Positions 35,483 to 42,180 of a stretch of DNA of 64,000 nt are shown one piece after another. Made by a program: the position numbers and the translations under genes. The stretch's first letter is position 1, and each line of letters opens with the position of its first letter. Source of the stretch: Sphingomonadales bacterium UBA2369 (lineage in GTDB: Bacteria; Pseudomonadota; Alphaproteobacteria; Sphingomonadales; Sphingomonadaceae); assembly GCA_002344055.1 (NCBI GenBank), contig DDTH01000006.1, positions 1 through 64,000 of the forward strand, written 5' to 3'. The notes beneath the pieces were generated by a model. The model had not been told where the DNA came from. It saw only the letters and a program-made list of their open reading frames with translations, and searched no databases.

Positions 35483-36757
35483 GTGCTTGCCTTTAACGGC
35501 ATTGTCGGCGCGGGGATTTTCGCTTTGCCGGGCACGCTGCACGAGAAATTCGGCACGTTCAGCCCGTTCCTGTTCCCGCTCTTCGCTTTGCTCATCATGC
35601 TCGTCGTCATCCCGTTCGCACGGCAGGCGGCTCTGCATTCGGGCTCGGGCGGACCGGTGGCCTATACCGCGCCGTTCGGTTCAGCCGTCTCCTTCCAAAC
35701 CGGCTGGCTTTATTATGTCGCCCGGCTGACCGCGCTCGCCGCCAACGCCAATGTCTTCGCCACTTATGCCGCCGCGCTTTACCCGCCCCTGGGCGGCGGG
35801 TTTGGCCGGGCGCTGCTGATCCTCGGCCTGATCGGCTTCGTCACCTGGGTGAACGTGGTCGGCGTGAAGCGCGCCATCCGCGCCCTCGAAGGCATTACCC
35901 TCTTAAAGGCGCTGCCGGTGGTGACGCTGGCGCTGGTCGGCCTGGTCGTTGCCGGCGCCAATCTGGGCGCGCCGATCGTGCTGCCGGAATTTTCCGCGGT
36001 CGAGGCCATGGCCCTCGTCGTGCTTTACGCTTTCGTCGGCTTCGAAAACGCCTCGGTGCCCGCCGGCGAGACTCGCGACGCGCAGCGCACCATTCCCAAG
36101 GCCCTGATCATCACCGTCTGCGCGACCGCTGCTTTCTATTTCCTCGTCCAGCTCGCTTATGTCGCGGTGATGCCGCAGGGGCCGGCGCCCAGCGCGCCGC
36201 TCGCCGAGTTCGCCCAGGTCCTGATCGGTCCGGCCGGATTCGTGATCCTCAGTCTCACCGCCATGGCTTCGGTGATGGGTAATGTGCTCAGCTCCGTCAC
36301 CTCGACCCCGCGCGTCACCTTCGCTCTGTCCGACAGCCGATCGCTGCCGTTGTGGTTCGGCCGGATCAATGCGCGCTGGCAGACGCCGATGAACTCGATC
36401 CTGTTCATGGCGGGGCTGGGCGCGATCCTGGCGCTGACCGGCGACTTTCTCGGCCTCGCCATCGTCAGCTCGCTGGCGCGCCTGTTCGTCTACGGACTCA
36501 GCATCGCCGCTTTGCCGATGGCACGCAGCAAAGCGGGGCTGACCACCGGCATCGTCCTGCTCGCCTTGGTGCTCGGCGGCCTGGCCTTCTGCGTCTGGGC
36601 CGCGGCGCAATCGACCGGAGCGGCCTGGGCCATGCTCGGCGGGCTGCTGCTGATCGGGATATTGCTCTACGTCGGCGCCCGCCTTCAGGCGAAGGCGAGT
36701 TCCGCCGCGACCGTTTCCTCGATCCAGCCGCCGCCCAGCACGCGGTCGCCGGAGTAG
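35483..36757 (+). CDS. APC-family amino-acid permease
   Basis: A transporter with about 11-12 transmembrane helices. The first helix has the family hallmark NGIVGAGIFALPG; others include ARLTALAANANVFATYAAALYPP and YAFVGFENASVPAGETRD. GTG 35483 is the first standard start, but codons before it still read like the family N-terminus (RRDIGFTGSA); a GGGGGAGG at 35407-35414 stands five bases before an ATC at 35420, so the true start may be upstream. Its 3' end overlaps convergent mnmA by 73 bases. Substrate unknown. Confidence 0.9.
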   Translation: MLAFNGIVGAGIFALPGTLHEKFGTFSPFLFPLFALLIMLVVIPFARQAALHSGSGGPVAYTAPFGSAVSFQTGWLYYVARLTALAANANVFATYAAALYPPLGGGFGRALLILGLIGFVTWVNVVGVKRAIRALEGITLLKALPVVTLALVGLVVAGANLGAPIVLPEFSAVEAMALVVLYAFVGFENASVPAGETRDAQRTIPKALIITVCATAAFYFLVQLAYVAVMPQGPAPSAPLAEFAQVLIGPAGFVILSLTAMASVMGNVLSSVTSTPRVTFALSDSRSLPLWFGRINARWQTPMNSILFMAGLGAILALTGDFLGLAIVSSLARLFVYGLSIAALPMARSKAGLTTGIVLLALVLGGLAFCVWAAAQSTGAAWAMLGGLLLIGILLYVGARLQAKASSAATVSSIQPPPSTRSPE

Positions 36758-37791
36758 AGCACCGCCGCCTGCCCCGGCGCCACGCCATATTCGGGTGCGT
36801 CGAACCGCACATATTCGCCGTCGAACACCGCCGGAACGGGCCTGGCCAGCGAGCGCACCTTCACGGTGAGATCGTCCCGCTGATCCTCGCCGAGCCAGTT
36901 CACACCGCTCAGCCGCGCCGCCCGCACCGCCAGCGCGCGCTTCGGACCCGCCACGACGCGCTGCGTCTCCGGCTCCAGCCGCACGACATAGAGCGGCTCG
37001 GCCTGCCCGCCGATCTCCAGCCCGCGGCGCTGGCCGACGGTGAAGTGGATCAGGCCGGCATGGCTGCCGATCGGCCGCCCCTGCAGATCGACGATCTCGC
37101 CCGGCACCGCCGCTTCGGGCCGCACCTTCTTCACCACCGAGGCATAATCGCCGTTCGGCACGAAGCAGATGTCCTGACTGTCCGGCTTGCCCGCCACCGA
37201 CAAAGCCAGTTCCGCCGCCAGCTCGCGCACCTTCGGCTTGGGCAGGCCGCCCAAGGGAAAGCGCAGGAAGTCGAGCTGGTCGCGCGTCGTCGCGAACAGG
37301 AAATAGGACTGGTCGCGGGCGGGATCGAAGGCGCGGTGCAGCTCCGGCCCGTTCGCGCCCGGCACGCGGCGGACATAATGGCCGGTCGCCAGGCAATCCG
37401 CGCCCAGATCGCGGGCGATGCCGTACAGGTCGGTGAACTTCACCCCCTGATTGCACTGCACGCACGGGATCGGTGTGCGACCGCGCGCATAGGAATCGGC
37501 GAAGCGGTCGATCACGTCTTCCTTGAAGCGGGAGGCGAGATCGAAAACGTAATGGGCGATGCCCAGCCGGTCGGCGACGCTTCGCGCATCGTAAATGTCG
37601 CGGCCGGCGCAGCAGCTCTTGGCGCGCCCGACCGCTTCGCCATGATCGTAAAGCTGCAGAGTGACGCCGATCACCTCCGCCCCGCTCTTCGCGGCGAGCG
37701 CGGCCACGACCGACGAATCGACGCCGCCCGACATGGCGACGACGATCCGCGCGCCCTCGAGCGGGCGGTCCAGCTGAAAATCGGCGTGCAT
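36685..37791 (-). CDS. mnmA: tRNA 2-thiouridine(34) synthase MnmA
   Basis: Thiolates U34 of tRNAs for Lys, Glu and Gln. 368 residues with the PP-loop MSGGVDSS at 20-27 and the two catalytic cysteines: Cys113 in PCVQCNQGVKF and Cys209 in DSQDICFV. The C-terminal beta-barrel domain is complete. ATG 37791 starts MHADFQLDRP; a slightly later start cannot be excluded. The terminal codons overlap the convergent permease gene. Confidence 0.97.
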   Translation of the reverse strand: MHADFQLDRPLEGARIVVAMSGGVDSSVVAALAAKSGAEVIGVTLQLYDHGEAVGRAKSCCAGRDIYDARSVADRLGIAHYVFDLASRFKEDVIDRFADSYARGRTPIPCVQCNQGVKFTDLYGIARDLGADCLATGHYVRRVPGANGPELHRAFDPARDQSYFLFATTRDQLDFLRFPLGGLPKPKVRELAAELALSVAGKPDSQDICFVPNGDYASVVKKVRPEAAVPGEIVDLQGRPIGSHAGLIHFTVGQRRGLEIGGQAEPLYVVRLEPETQRVVAGPKRALAVRAARLSGVNWLGEDQRDDLTVKVRSLARPVPAVFDGEYVRFDAPEYGVAPGQAAVLYSGDRVLGGGWIEETVAAELAFA

Positions 37792-37870
37792 CGGGCGCCC
37801 ACATAGGGGCGCGGCGCCCCCACGCCCACCCTTTACCGGCTTTTCAAGACTCGGGGCCTAAGGGGCGGGC

Positions 37871-38146
37871 ATGGATGAAGCCTTCCTGATTCGCGCCCGG
37901 CGCATGCTTGGGGCACCGAAGCGAATCCGGCTCGACCATGATTCGCTCGTCGCGCAAATTTCCGAACGCCAGATTGCGACGCCGACCGCCCGGATCGCGG
38001 CCGTCGTTAACAATGTCGCCCCGGTTGGTGAAACGGACAGCGCCGCCACCCTCATAAAAGGTGGCGAAGGCTGGCGCGGCGCCCGCGCGGCGCAGGACGG
38101 CTGTTTCAGCCGTGCCGTCGCGGTACGCCGTCTCAACACCCCGTAA
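37871..38146 (+). CDS. Doubtful small ORF between mnmA and sciP
   Basis: A 91-codon plus-strand frame (MDEAFLIRARRMLG...) with AAGGGG upstream (about 37860-37865) and a moderate share of G/C-ending codons (about 70 percent by my count, below neighbouring genes). A 103-codon frame on the minus strand (37844-38155) covers the same bases, and neither matches a family that I know. At most one is real; the stretch from 37792 to 38262 may simply be the intergenic region with the promoters of mnmA and sciP. Confidence 0.25.
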   Translation: MDEAFLIRARRMLGAPKRIRLDHDSLVAQISERQIATPTARIAAVVNNVAPVGETDSAATLIKGGEGWRGARAAQDGCFSRAVAVRRLNTP

Positions 38147-38262
38147 ACCCCGCATAACCGGGAAATTTACCCTGGCATTTTAGGCTTCTTTCAACCCCCC
38201 GGGGCTACAGGAGGAGCGGGGACGGTCGTTGTAGTGTTTGAGTTTGTAGGTTGAGGATTTCG

Positions 38263-38562
38263 ATGATCGAGAACCAGAAGTTCAGGCCCGCCCAGGTCAT
38301 TGGCCCACTCGGCGAGCCACTCACGCTCGAATCGCTGCCCCCGCCCGGCACCACCCGCTGGGTCGTTCGCCGCAAGGCGGAAGTGGTCGCGGCGGTGGCG
38401 GGCGGTCTCCTTTCAGTCGATGAAGTGTGCGAGCGCTACGGGCTGAGCCTTGAGGAGTTTGCCGGCTGGCAGCGCGCGATCGACCGCTCCGGCATGCCGG
38501 GGCTGCGCGTCACGCGTATCCAGCATTACAAGTCGCTGTACGAGCGCCAGCAGCGCTACTGA
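38263..38562 (+). CDS. sciP: SciP-type cell-cycle regulator (DUF1153)
   Basis: A 99-residue DNA-binding protein whose Caulobacter counterpart blocks CtrA-activated promoters in new swarmer and stalked cells. The signature is clear: VIGPLGEPLTLESLPPPGTT, RWVVRRKAEVVAAVAGGLLS, and the helix-turn-helix YGLSLEEFAGWQRAIDRSGMPGLRVTR. ATG 38263 has TTGAGGA upstream; an in-frame TTG at 38251 is less likely. No full CtrA box (TTAA-N7-TTAA) is seen in the 120 bases upstream, unlike in Caulobacter. Confidence 0.93.
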   Translation: MIENQKFRPAQVIGPLGEPLTLESLPPPGTTRWVVRRKAEVVAAVAGGLLSVDEVCERYGLSLEEFAGWQRAIDRSGMPGLRVTRIQHYKSLYERQQRY

Positions 38563-38589
38563 GCCGCGGCGCCATAAGCAAAACGAATC

Positions 38590-38618
38590 GGGCCGTCCCT
38601 GCCGGGGCGGCCCTTTTT
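38590..38618 (+). terminator. Rho-independent terminator after sciP
   Basis: GGGCCGTCCC pairs with GGGGCGGCCC (G-U allowed) and is followed by TTTTT at 38614-38618, 28 bases after the sciP stop. Confidence 0.85.
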
Positions 38619-38665
38619 GATTCCCGGCCTGCCGCCCCAGGTCCATCGCGGTTCATCACGCCGCA

Positions 38666-38690
38666 GGAACAACTGCGCCCGCCAAGCGTC
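38666..38690 (+). promoter_or_regulatory. Candidate general-stress (EcfG) promoter of the first glsB-like gene
   Basis: GGAAC (38666-38670), 16 bases, then CGTC (38687-38690), close to the alphaproteobacterial EcfG consensus GGAAC-N16/17-CGTT. It ends 63 bases before the ATG of a stress-type membrane protein. One base differs from consensus in the -10 element. Confidence 0.45.
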
Positions 38691-38753
38691 TTTGCTCCAC
38701 AATCCGAAAGCCGTGTCCAGCGGCCCAGGAACCGAAGTCAGGAGCATTGACTC

Positions 38754-39008
38754 ATGGGTATCATTCTTTGGCTCATCGTGGGTGGTATTGTCGGCTGGCT
38801 GGCCAGCATCGTCATGCGCACCGACGCGCAGCAGGGCATTCTTCTGAACGTCATCGTCGGTATTGTCGGCGCCTTCGTGGCCGGACTCCTGTTTGGGGGC
38901 GGCACGATCAATCAGGGCATCACCGTCGGCACCTTCCTCATGTCGCTGCTTGGCGCCATCATTCTGCTGGCGATCGTCAATCTCTTCCGTCGCGGCGCGG
39001 TCCGTTAA
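38754..39008 (+). CDS. GlsB/YeaQ/YmgE-family membrane protein (paralogue 1)
   Basis: An 84-residue protein of three predicted helices with the family pattern WLIVGGIVGWLAS near the start, GILLNVIVGIVGAFVAGLL in the middle and a third helix near the end. Members of this transglycosylase-associated family are induced by stress in many bacteria; molecular function is unclear. GGAGCATTGACTC precedes ATG 38754. Two paralogues lie within 2 kb on the opposite strand. Confidence 0.92.
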   Translation: MGIILWLIVGGIVGWLASIVMRTDAQQGILLNVIVGIVGAFVAGLLFGGGTINQGITVGTFLMSLLGAIILLAIVNLFRRGAVR

Positions 39009-39032
39009 TCCGCAACAACAAGACGGAAGACC

Positions 39033-39070
39033 AAGCGCCGCTCCTGCCCCGTCAGGAGCGGCGCTTTTCT
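39033..39070 (+). terminator. Strong rho-independent terminator after the first glsB-like gene
   Basis: A 14-base-pair perfect stem (AAGCGCCGCTCCTG with CAGGAGCGGCGCTT) with a six-base loop, followed by a T-rich tail. It lies 25 bases after the stop. Confidence 0.9.
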
Positions 39071-39085
39071 TTGTTGGGGTTCGGC

Positions 39086-39159
39086 ACCGGCCCTCACCCC
39101 CACCCGACCTCGCAGACAGCGTACCCTAGATGGGAGGCCGGGCGGGGGTGAGGGCCGGT
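39086..39159. repeat. Long inverted repeat between convergent genes
   Basis: ACCGGCCCTCACCCCCACCC (39086-39105) pairs with the segment at 39140-39159 with a single mismatch, around a 34-base centre. It could form a very stable 20-base-pair hairpin ending transcripts from either side, and resembles dispersed CCCTCACCCC-type repeats. Confidence 0.75.
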
Positions 39160-39182
39160 ACCGCATCCGCGCTAGCGGATCA

Positions 39183-39908
39183 TCAGTTCCCCGGACGCTC
39201 GAGTTCGAACGTCACCATCACATTCGCCTCGATCTCGACCTCGCCCGGTTCGATCCGGGTGTCGGCCGATTCCGCGCGGGCGAAGTTCGCCGACTGCATG
39301 ACGATCGGACCACCGCCAGTCACTTCACTGATCGACACGATCCGCGCGACGCGCGTCCCGAGCGCGCGCGCATAGACTTCGGCGCGGGCGCGGGCAGCCG
39401 TGATCGCGCGGGTGCGCGCCTCGTCCATCGCCGGTTCGCGGTCGGCGATGCCGAAGCTGGGGCCGTTCACATTGTTCGCGCCTTCCGCGACGAGGGCATC
39501 GATGATCCGCCCGGCGCGGGCGACGTCACGGAAGCGGATGTTGACAGTGTTGGTGGCGACATAGCCGCTCGGCCGCATCTCACCATTGCCGGCGGGATCG
39601 GGCCGGTAATCCTGGTTGAGGCCGACATAGCCGGTCTGGATGTCGCGCGCCGCGATGCCCGCCCGCTCCAGTGCGGCGCGGACCCGGGTCATGCGCTGGG
39701 CATTGTCGGCCAGCGCGGCTTCGGCCTGGGCAGCGCGACTGGTCACCCCCGCCGACAAGGTCACCTGATCCGGCGCGCGGGCCACGCGCCCGGTCGCGAC
39801 CACGTCCAGGCGCACGCCATTCATCGCAGGCGCGGCGGCCTGCGGCTGGGCGACGGCGGTGGCGGGGATGGCTGCAGCGAGCGCGCAGCCGAGGAGAAAG
39901 CTCTTCAT
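39183..39908 (-). CDS. SIMPL (DUF541) domain secreted protein
   Basis: A 241-residue periplasmic protein with a signal peptide (1-20, ending AVAQ). The SIMPL domain is recognised by LDVVATGRVARAPDQVTLSAGV, ERAGIAARDIQTGYVGLNQDY, the GPSFGIADREPAMDEARTRAI helix region and the late RVARIVSISE. Members include BP26/OMP28 of Brucella; biochemical role unknown, with links to oxidative or other stress. The stop lies close to the long inverted repeat. Confidence 0.92.
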   Translation of the reverse strand: MKSFLLGCALAAAIPATAVAQPQAAAPAMNGVRLDVVATGRVARAPDQVTLSAGVTSRAAQAEAALADNAQRMTRVRAALERAGIAARDIQTGYVGLNQDYRPDPAGNGEMRPSGYVATNTVNIRFRDVARAGRIIDALVAEGANNVNGPSFGIADREPAMDEARTRAITAARARAEVYARALGTRVARIVSISEVTGGGPIVMQSANFARAESADTRIEPGEVEIEANVMVTFELERPGN

Positions 39909-40017
39909 ATCATGTCCTTCCAGGGGAGAAATCCGTTGTTGCCAGACGGACTTAGCGGATCGGACACGACTGGAAGCTGAACCGGCGCCGCAAAATGCGG
40001 CGCCGGCTGTCAGACTG

Positions 40018-40290
40018 TTACCGTCGACCGGCGAACAGCTGATAAACGGCCAGGATGATCAGCGAGCCGACAATGGCGGCGAGAAAGCCCGCGCCGGTAT
40101 CTTCCGGCCCGTACCAGCCGATCTGGCGGCCCAGAAAGCCGGCAAGCACGGCGCCGGCAATGCCGAGCACGATGGTGAGCAGACAGCCACCGGGCTGGCG
40201 CCCCGGCATGATCATCTTCGCGATGAGGCCGGCAAGGCCGCCGATGAAAATCCAGAGAAACCAACCGTAATTGGCCATGAATTCAGACAT
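40018..40290 (-). CDS. GlsB/YeaQ/YmgE-family membrane protein (paralogue 2)
   Basis: A 90-residue protein with three predicted helices, the PGRQPGG turn between the first and second, and LLTIVLGIAGAVLAGFLG in the second. ATG 40290 starts MSEFMANYGWFLW; the second ATG four codons in is an alternative. GGGGACCC lies just upstream. A GGAAC-N16-CGCT promoter-like element is found at 40330-40354 on the same strand. Confidence 0.92.
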   Translation of the reverse strand: MSEFMANYGWFLWIFIGGLAGLIAKMIMPGRQPGGCLLTIVLGIAGAVLAGFLGRQIGWYGPEDTGAGFLAAIVGSLIILAVYQLFAGRR

Positions 40291-40329
40291 ATTCGGGTCC
40301 CCTTCGACTCAGGCGGATTGCCTGGACGG

Positions 40330-40354
40330 AGCGCGGCGAAAGCCGAAAAGTTCC
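40330..40354 (-). promoter_or_regulatory. Candidate general-stress (EcfG) promoter of glsB paralogue 2
   Basis: Read on the minus strand: GGAAC (40354-40350), a 16-base spacer and CGCT (40333-40330), with one mismatch to the EcfG -10 CGTT. It lies 40 bases before the start codon. Confidence 0.35.
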
Positions 40355-40395
40355 GGCGGCGTCACCATTTTGGCGGCCGCCGCCGGATTTACGCG

Positions 40396-40680
40396 CTAGC
40401 CGCGGCTGCGCGTCGCGACGAAGCGATAGACGATCAGGATGACCAGCGCGCCCACGGTCGCAGACAACAGGCTGGTGCTGTCGTTGCGGTTGCCGAGATT
40501 GAGCATGTCGCCGATCAGCGCGGACAGGACCGCGCCGGCAATGCCGATCAGGATCGTGACGATCCAGCCGCCCGGGTCGCGGCCGGGCATCAGCAGTTTG
40601 GCAATCGCACCGGCGATCAGGCCGACGACGATCCACCAGATCCAGCCATGCTCGCCGAAAATTTCCCAGATTCTCTGCAT
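40396..40680 (-). CDS. GlsB/YeaQ/YmgE-family membrane protein (paralogue 3)
   Basis: A 94-residue protein with three predicted helices, PGRDPGG turn and WIVTILIGIAGAVLSALIG. ATG 40680 is chosen because GGGAGG lies five bases upstream on the minus strand; the frame remains open to 40782 without family support. The mature sequence is close to paralogue 2, suggesting tandem duplication. Confidence 0.92.
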   Translation of the reverse strand: MQRIWEIFGEHGWIWWIVVGLIAGAIAKLLMPGRDPGGWIVTILIGIAGAVLSALIGDMLNLGNRNDSTSLLSATVGALVILIVYRFVATRSRG

Positions 40681-40878
40681 AATGCCTCCCTTCGCCACGC
40701 TGGCGCCGGCATGTGGCCGGCCCATATGAGCCGTGGCATTCCATCGACATAGCCGGTAAAGGCCGGTTCCCGCTACGGCCAATCATCGTCGTGGCGTTAA
40801 CGCTTGCGAGCGGTGATTTATACAGGTAACACAGCCGATGTTGAAGCGGAGACAATCCGCACGGCGTGAGTGGGGACT

Positions 40879-42102
40879 ATGAAGCCGATGAATGTCGAAA
40901 CGGCGAAGTGGCGGCGTGACGCGATCGAGAATGTGCCGGTCGATATGGCCGAGCATGATGCGCGGTCGCGGCGGCGGCGCACCATCATTATCGCGGCCAT
41001 CGTGCTGATCGTCGCTGTGGTCGGGGCCATCTTCCTGTTCGGGGGACGCGGCGAGCAGGCCGAGAAGGCGCCTGCCGGCGCGGCCGCGCCGGGCGCGCAG
41101 AAGGGTGGCGGCGCCCTGCCGGCGGTTACCGTCATTTCCCCGGGCCGGCGTCAGGTCGGCCGCAGCGTCACCGCGACCGGCTCGCTCGCCGCGCGCCGCG
41201 ACATGCCGGTCGGCGTTCCCGGCGAAGGCGGCCAGGTCGTGCGCGTGCTGGTCGAGCCCGGCCAGTGGGTGAGCCGCGGCCAGGTGCTGGCCGTGATCGA
41301 CCGCTCCGTGCAGACACAGGAAGCATCGCAGCTTTCCGCCAGCATTCAGGTCGCGCAAGCGGATCTTCGCCTCGCCCAGCAGAATCTGGATCGCTCCCAG
41401 CGCCTGGTCGCGCGCGGCTTCGTTTCGCGGGCGGACATCGACCGGCTGACCGCGACTCGCGACGCTGCCGCCGCCCGCGTCCGCGTGGCCCAGGCGCAAC
41501 TCGCCGGCTCGCGCGCCCGTATCGGCCGGCTCGACATCCGCGCGCCCGCCGCAGGCCTGGTGCTCGACCGCAATCTCGAGGCCGGCCAGGTGGTCGGCGC
41601 CGGTTCCGGCGCGCTGTTCCGGATCGCCGAGGGCGGCCAGATGGAATTGCTCGCCCGCCTGCCGCAGGACGAACTCGCCCGCGTGCCCGTCGGCGTCCCG
41701 GCGACGGTGACCCCGGTCGGCTCGTCGCAATCCTATCAGGGCCAGGTTTGGCAGATCTCGCCGATCATCGACGCCGCGACCCGGCAGGGCGAAGCGCGCA
41801 TCGCCATCCCCTATAATCGCGATCTGCGGCCGGGCGGCTTCGCCCAGGCGGTGATCGAATTCGGCTCGTCCGTCGCGCCGATCCTGCCGGATTCGGCAGT
41901 GCAGAGCGACGATCGCGGCAATTATGTCTACATCATCGACCAGAATGACACGGTGGTCCGCCGCGACGTTCGCATCGGCGATGTCAGCGATCAGGGCATC
42001 ACCATCATCGAGGGTCTCAACGGGGATGAGCGGATCGTCGAATCCGCCGGCGCGTTCCTGAATCCCGGACAGAAGGTGCGGCCGGAGATGCGCCGTCAGT
42101 AA
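40879..42102 (+). CDS. RND efflux periplasmic adaptor (membrane fusion protein)
   Basis: A protein of about 407 residues joining the inner-membrane pump to an outer-membrane channel. One N-terminal helix (about 35-58, TIIIAAIVLIVAVVGAIFLF) anchors it; then a barrel-sandwich lipoyl half (PGEGGQVVRVLVEPGQWVSRGQVLAVID), an alpha-helical hairpin (about 150-215), the second lipoyl half (IRAPAAGLVLDRNLEAGQVV), a beta-barrel and a membrane-proximal domain. ATG 40879 is chosen; 40870 and 40888 are nearby options. It pairs with the pump gene 79 bases downstream. No TolC-type channel or regulator gene is adjacent. Confidence 0.93.
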   Translation: MKPMNVETAKWRRDAIENVPVDMAEHDARSRRRRTIIIAAIVLIVAVVGAIFLFGGRGEQAEKAPAGAAAPGAQKGGGALPAVTVISPGRRQVGRSVTATGSLAARRDMPVGVPGEGGQVVRVLVEPGQWVSRGQVLAVIDRSVQTQEASQLSASIQVAQADLRLAQQNLDRSQRLVARGFVSRADIDRLTATRDAAAARVRVAQAQLAGSRARIGRLDIRAPAAGLVLDRNLEAGQVVGAGSGALFRIAEGGQMELLARLPQDELARVPVGVPATVTPVGSSQSYQGQVWQISPIIDAATRQGEARIAIPYNRDLRPGGFAQAVIEFGSSVAPILPDSAVQSDDRGNYVYIIDQNDTVVRRDVRIGDVSDQGITIIEGLNGDERIVESAGAFLNPGQKVRPEMRRQ

Positions 42103-42180
42103 GGCGGTTCGGTAGCGACACGCCGCTCAGCGCGGCGCATGGGTTGAGCGCCGCCCCGCGCGGCGAGGGAAAGTCGGTTT

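Noticed and set aside
38147..38262. CtrA box (TTAA-N7-TTAA) before sciP
   Set aside because: No pair of TTAA half-sites with seven-base spacing is present in this interval.
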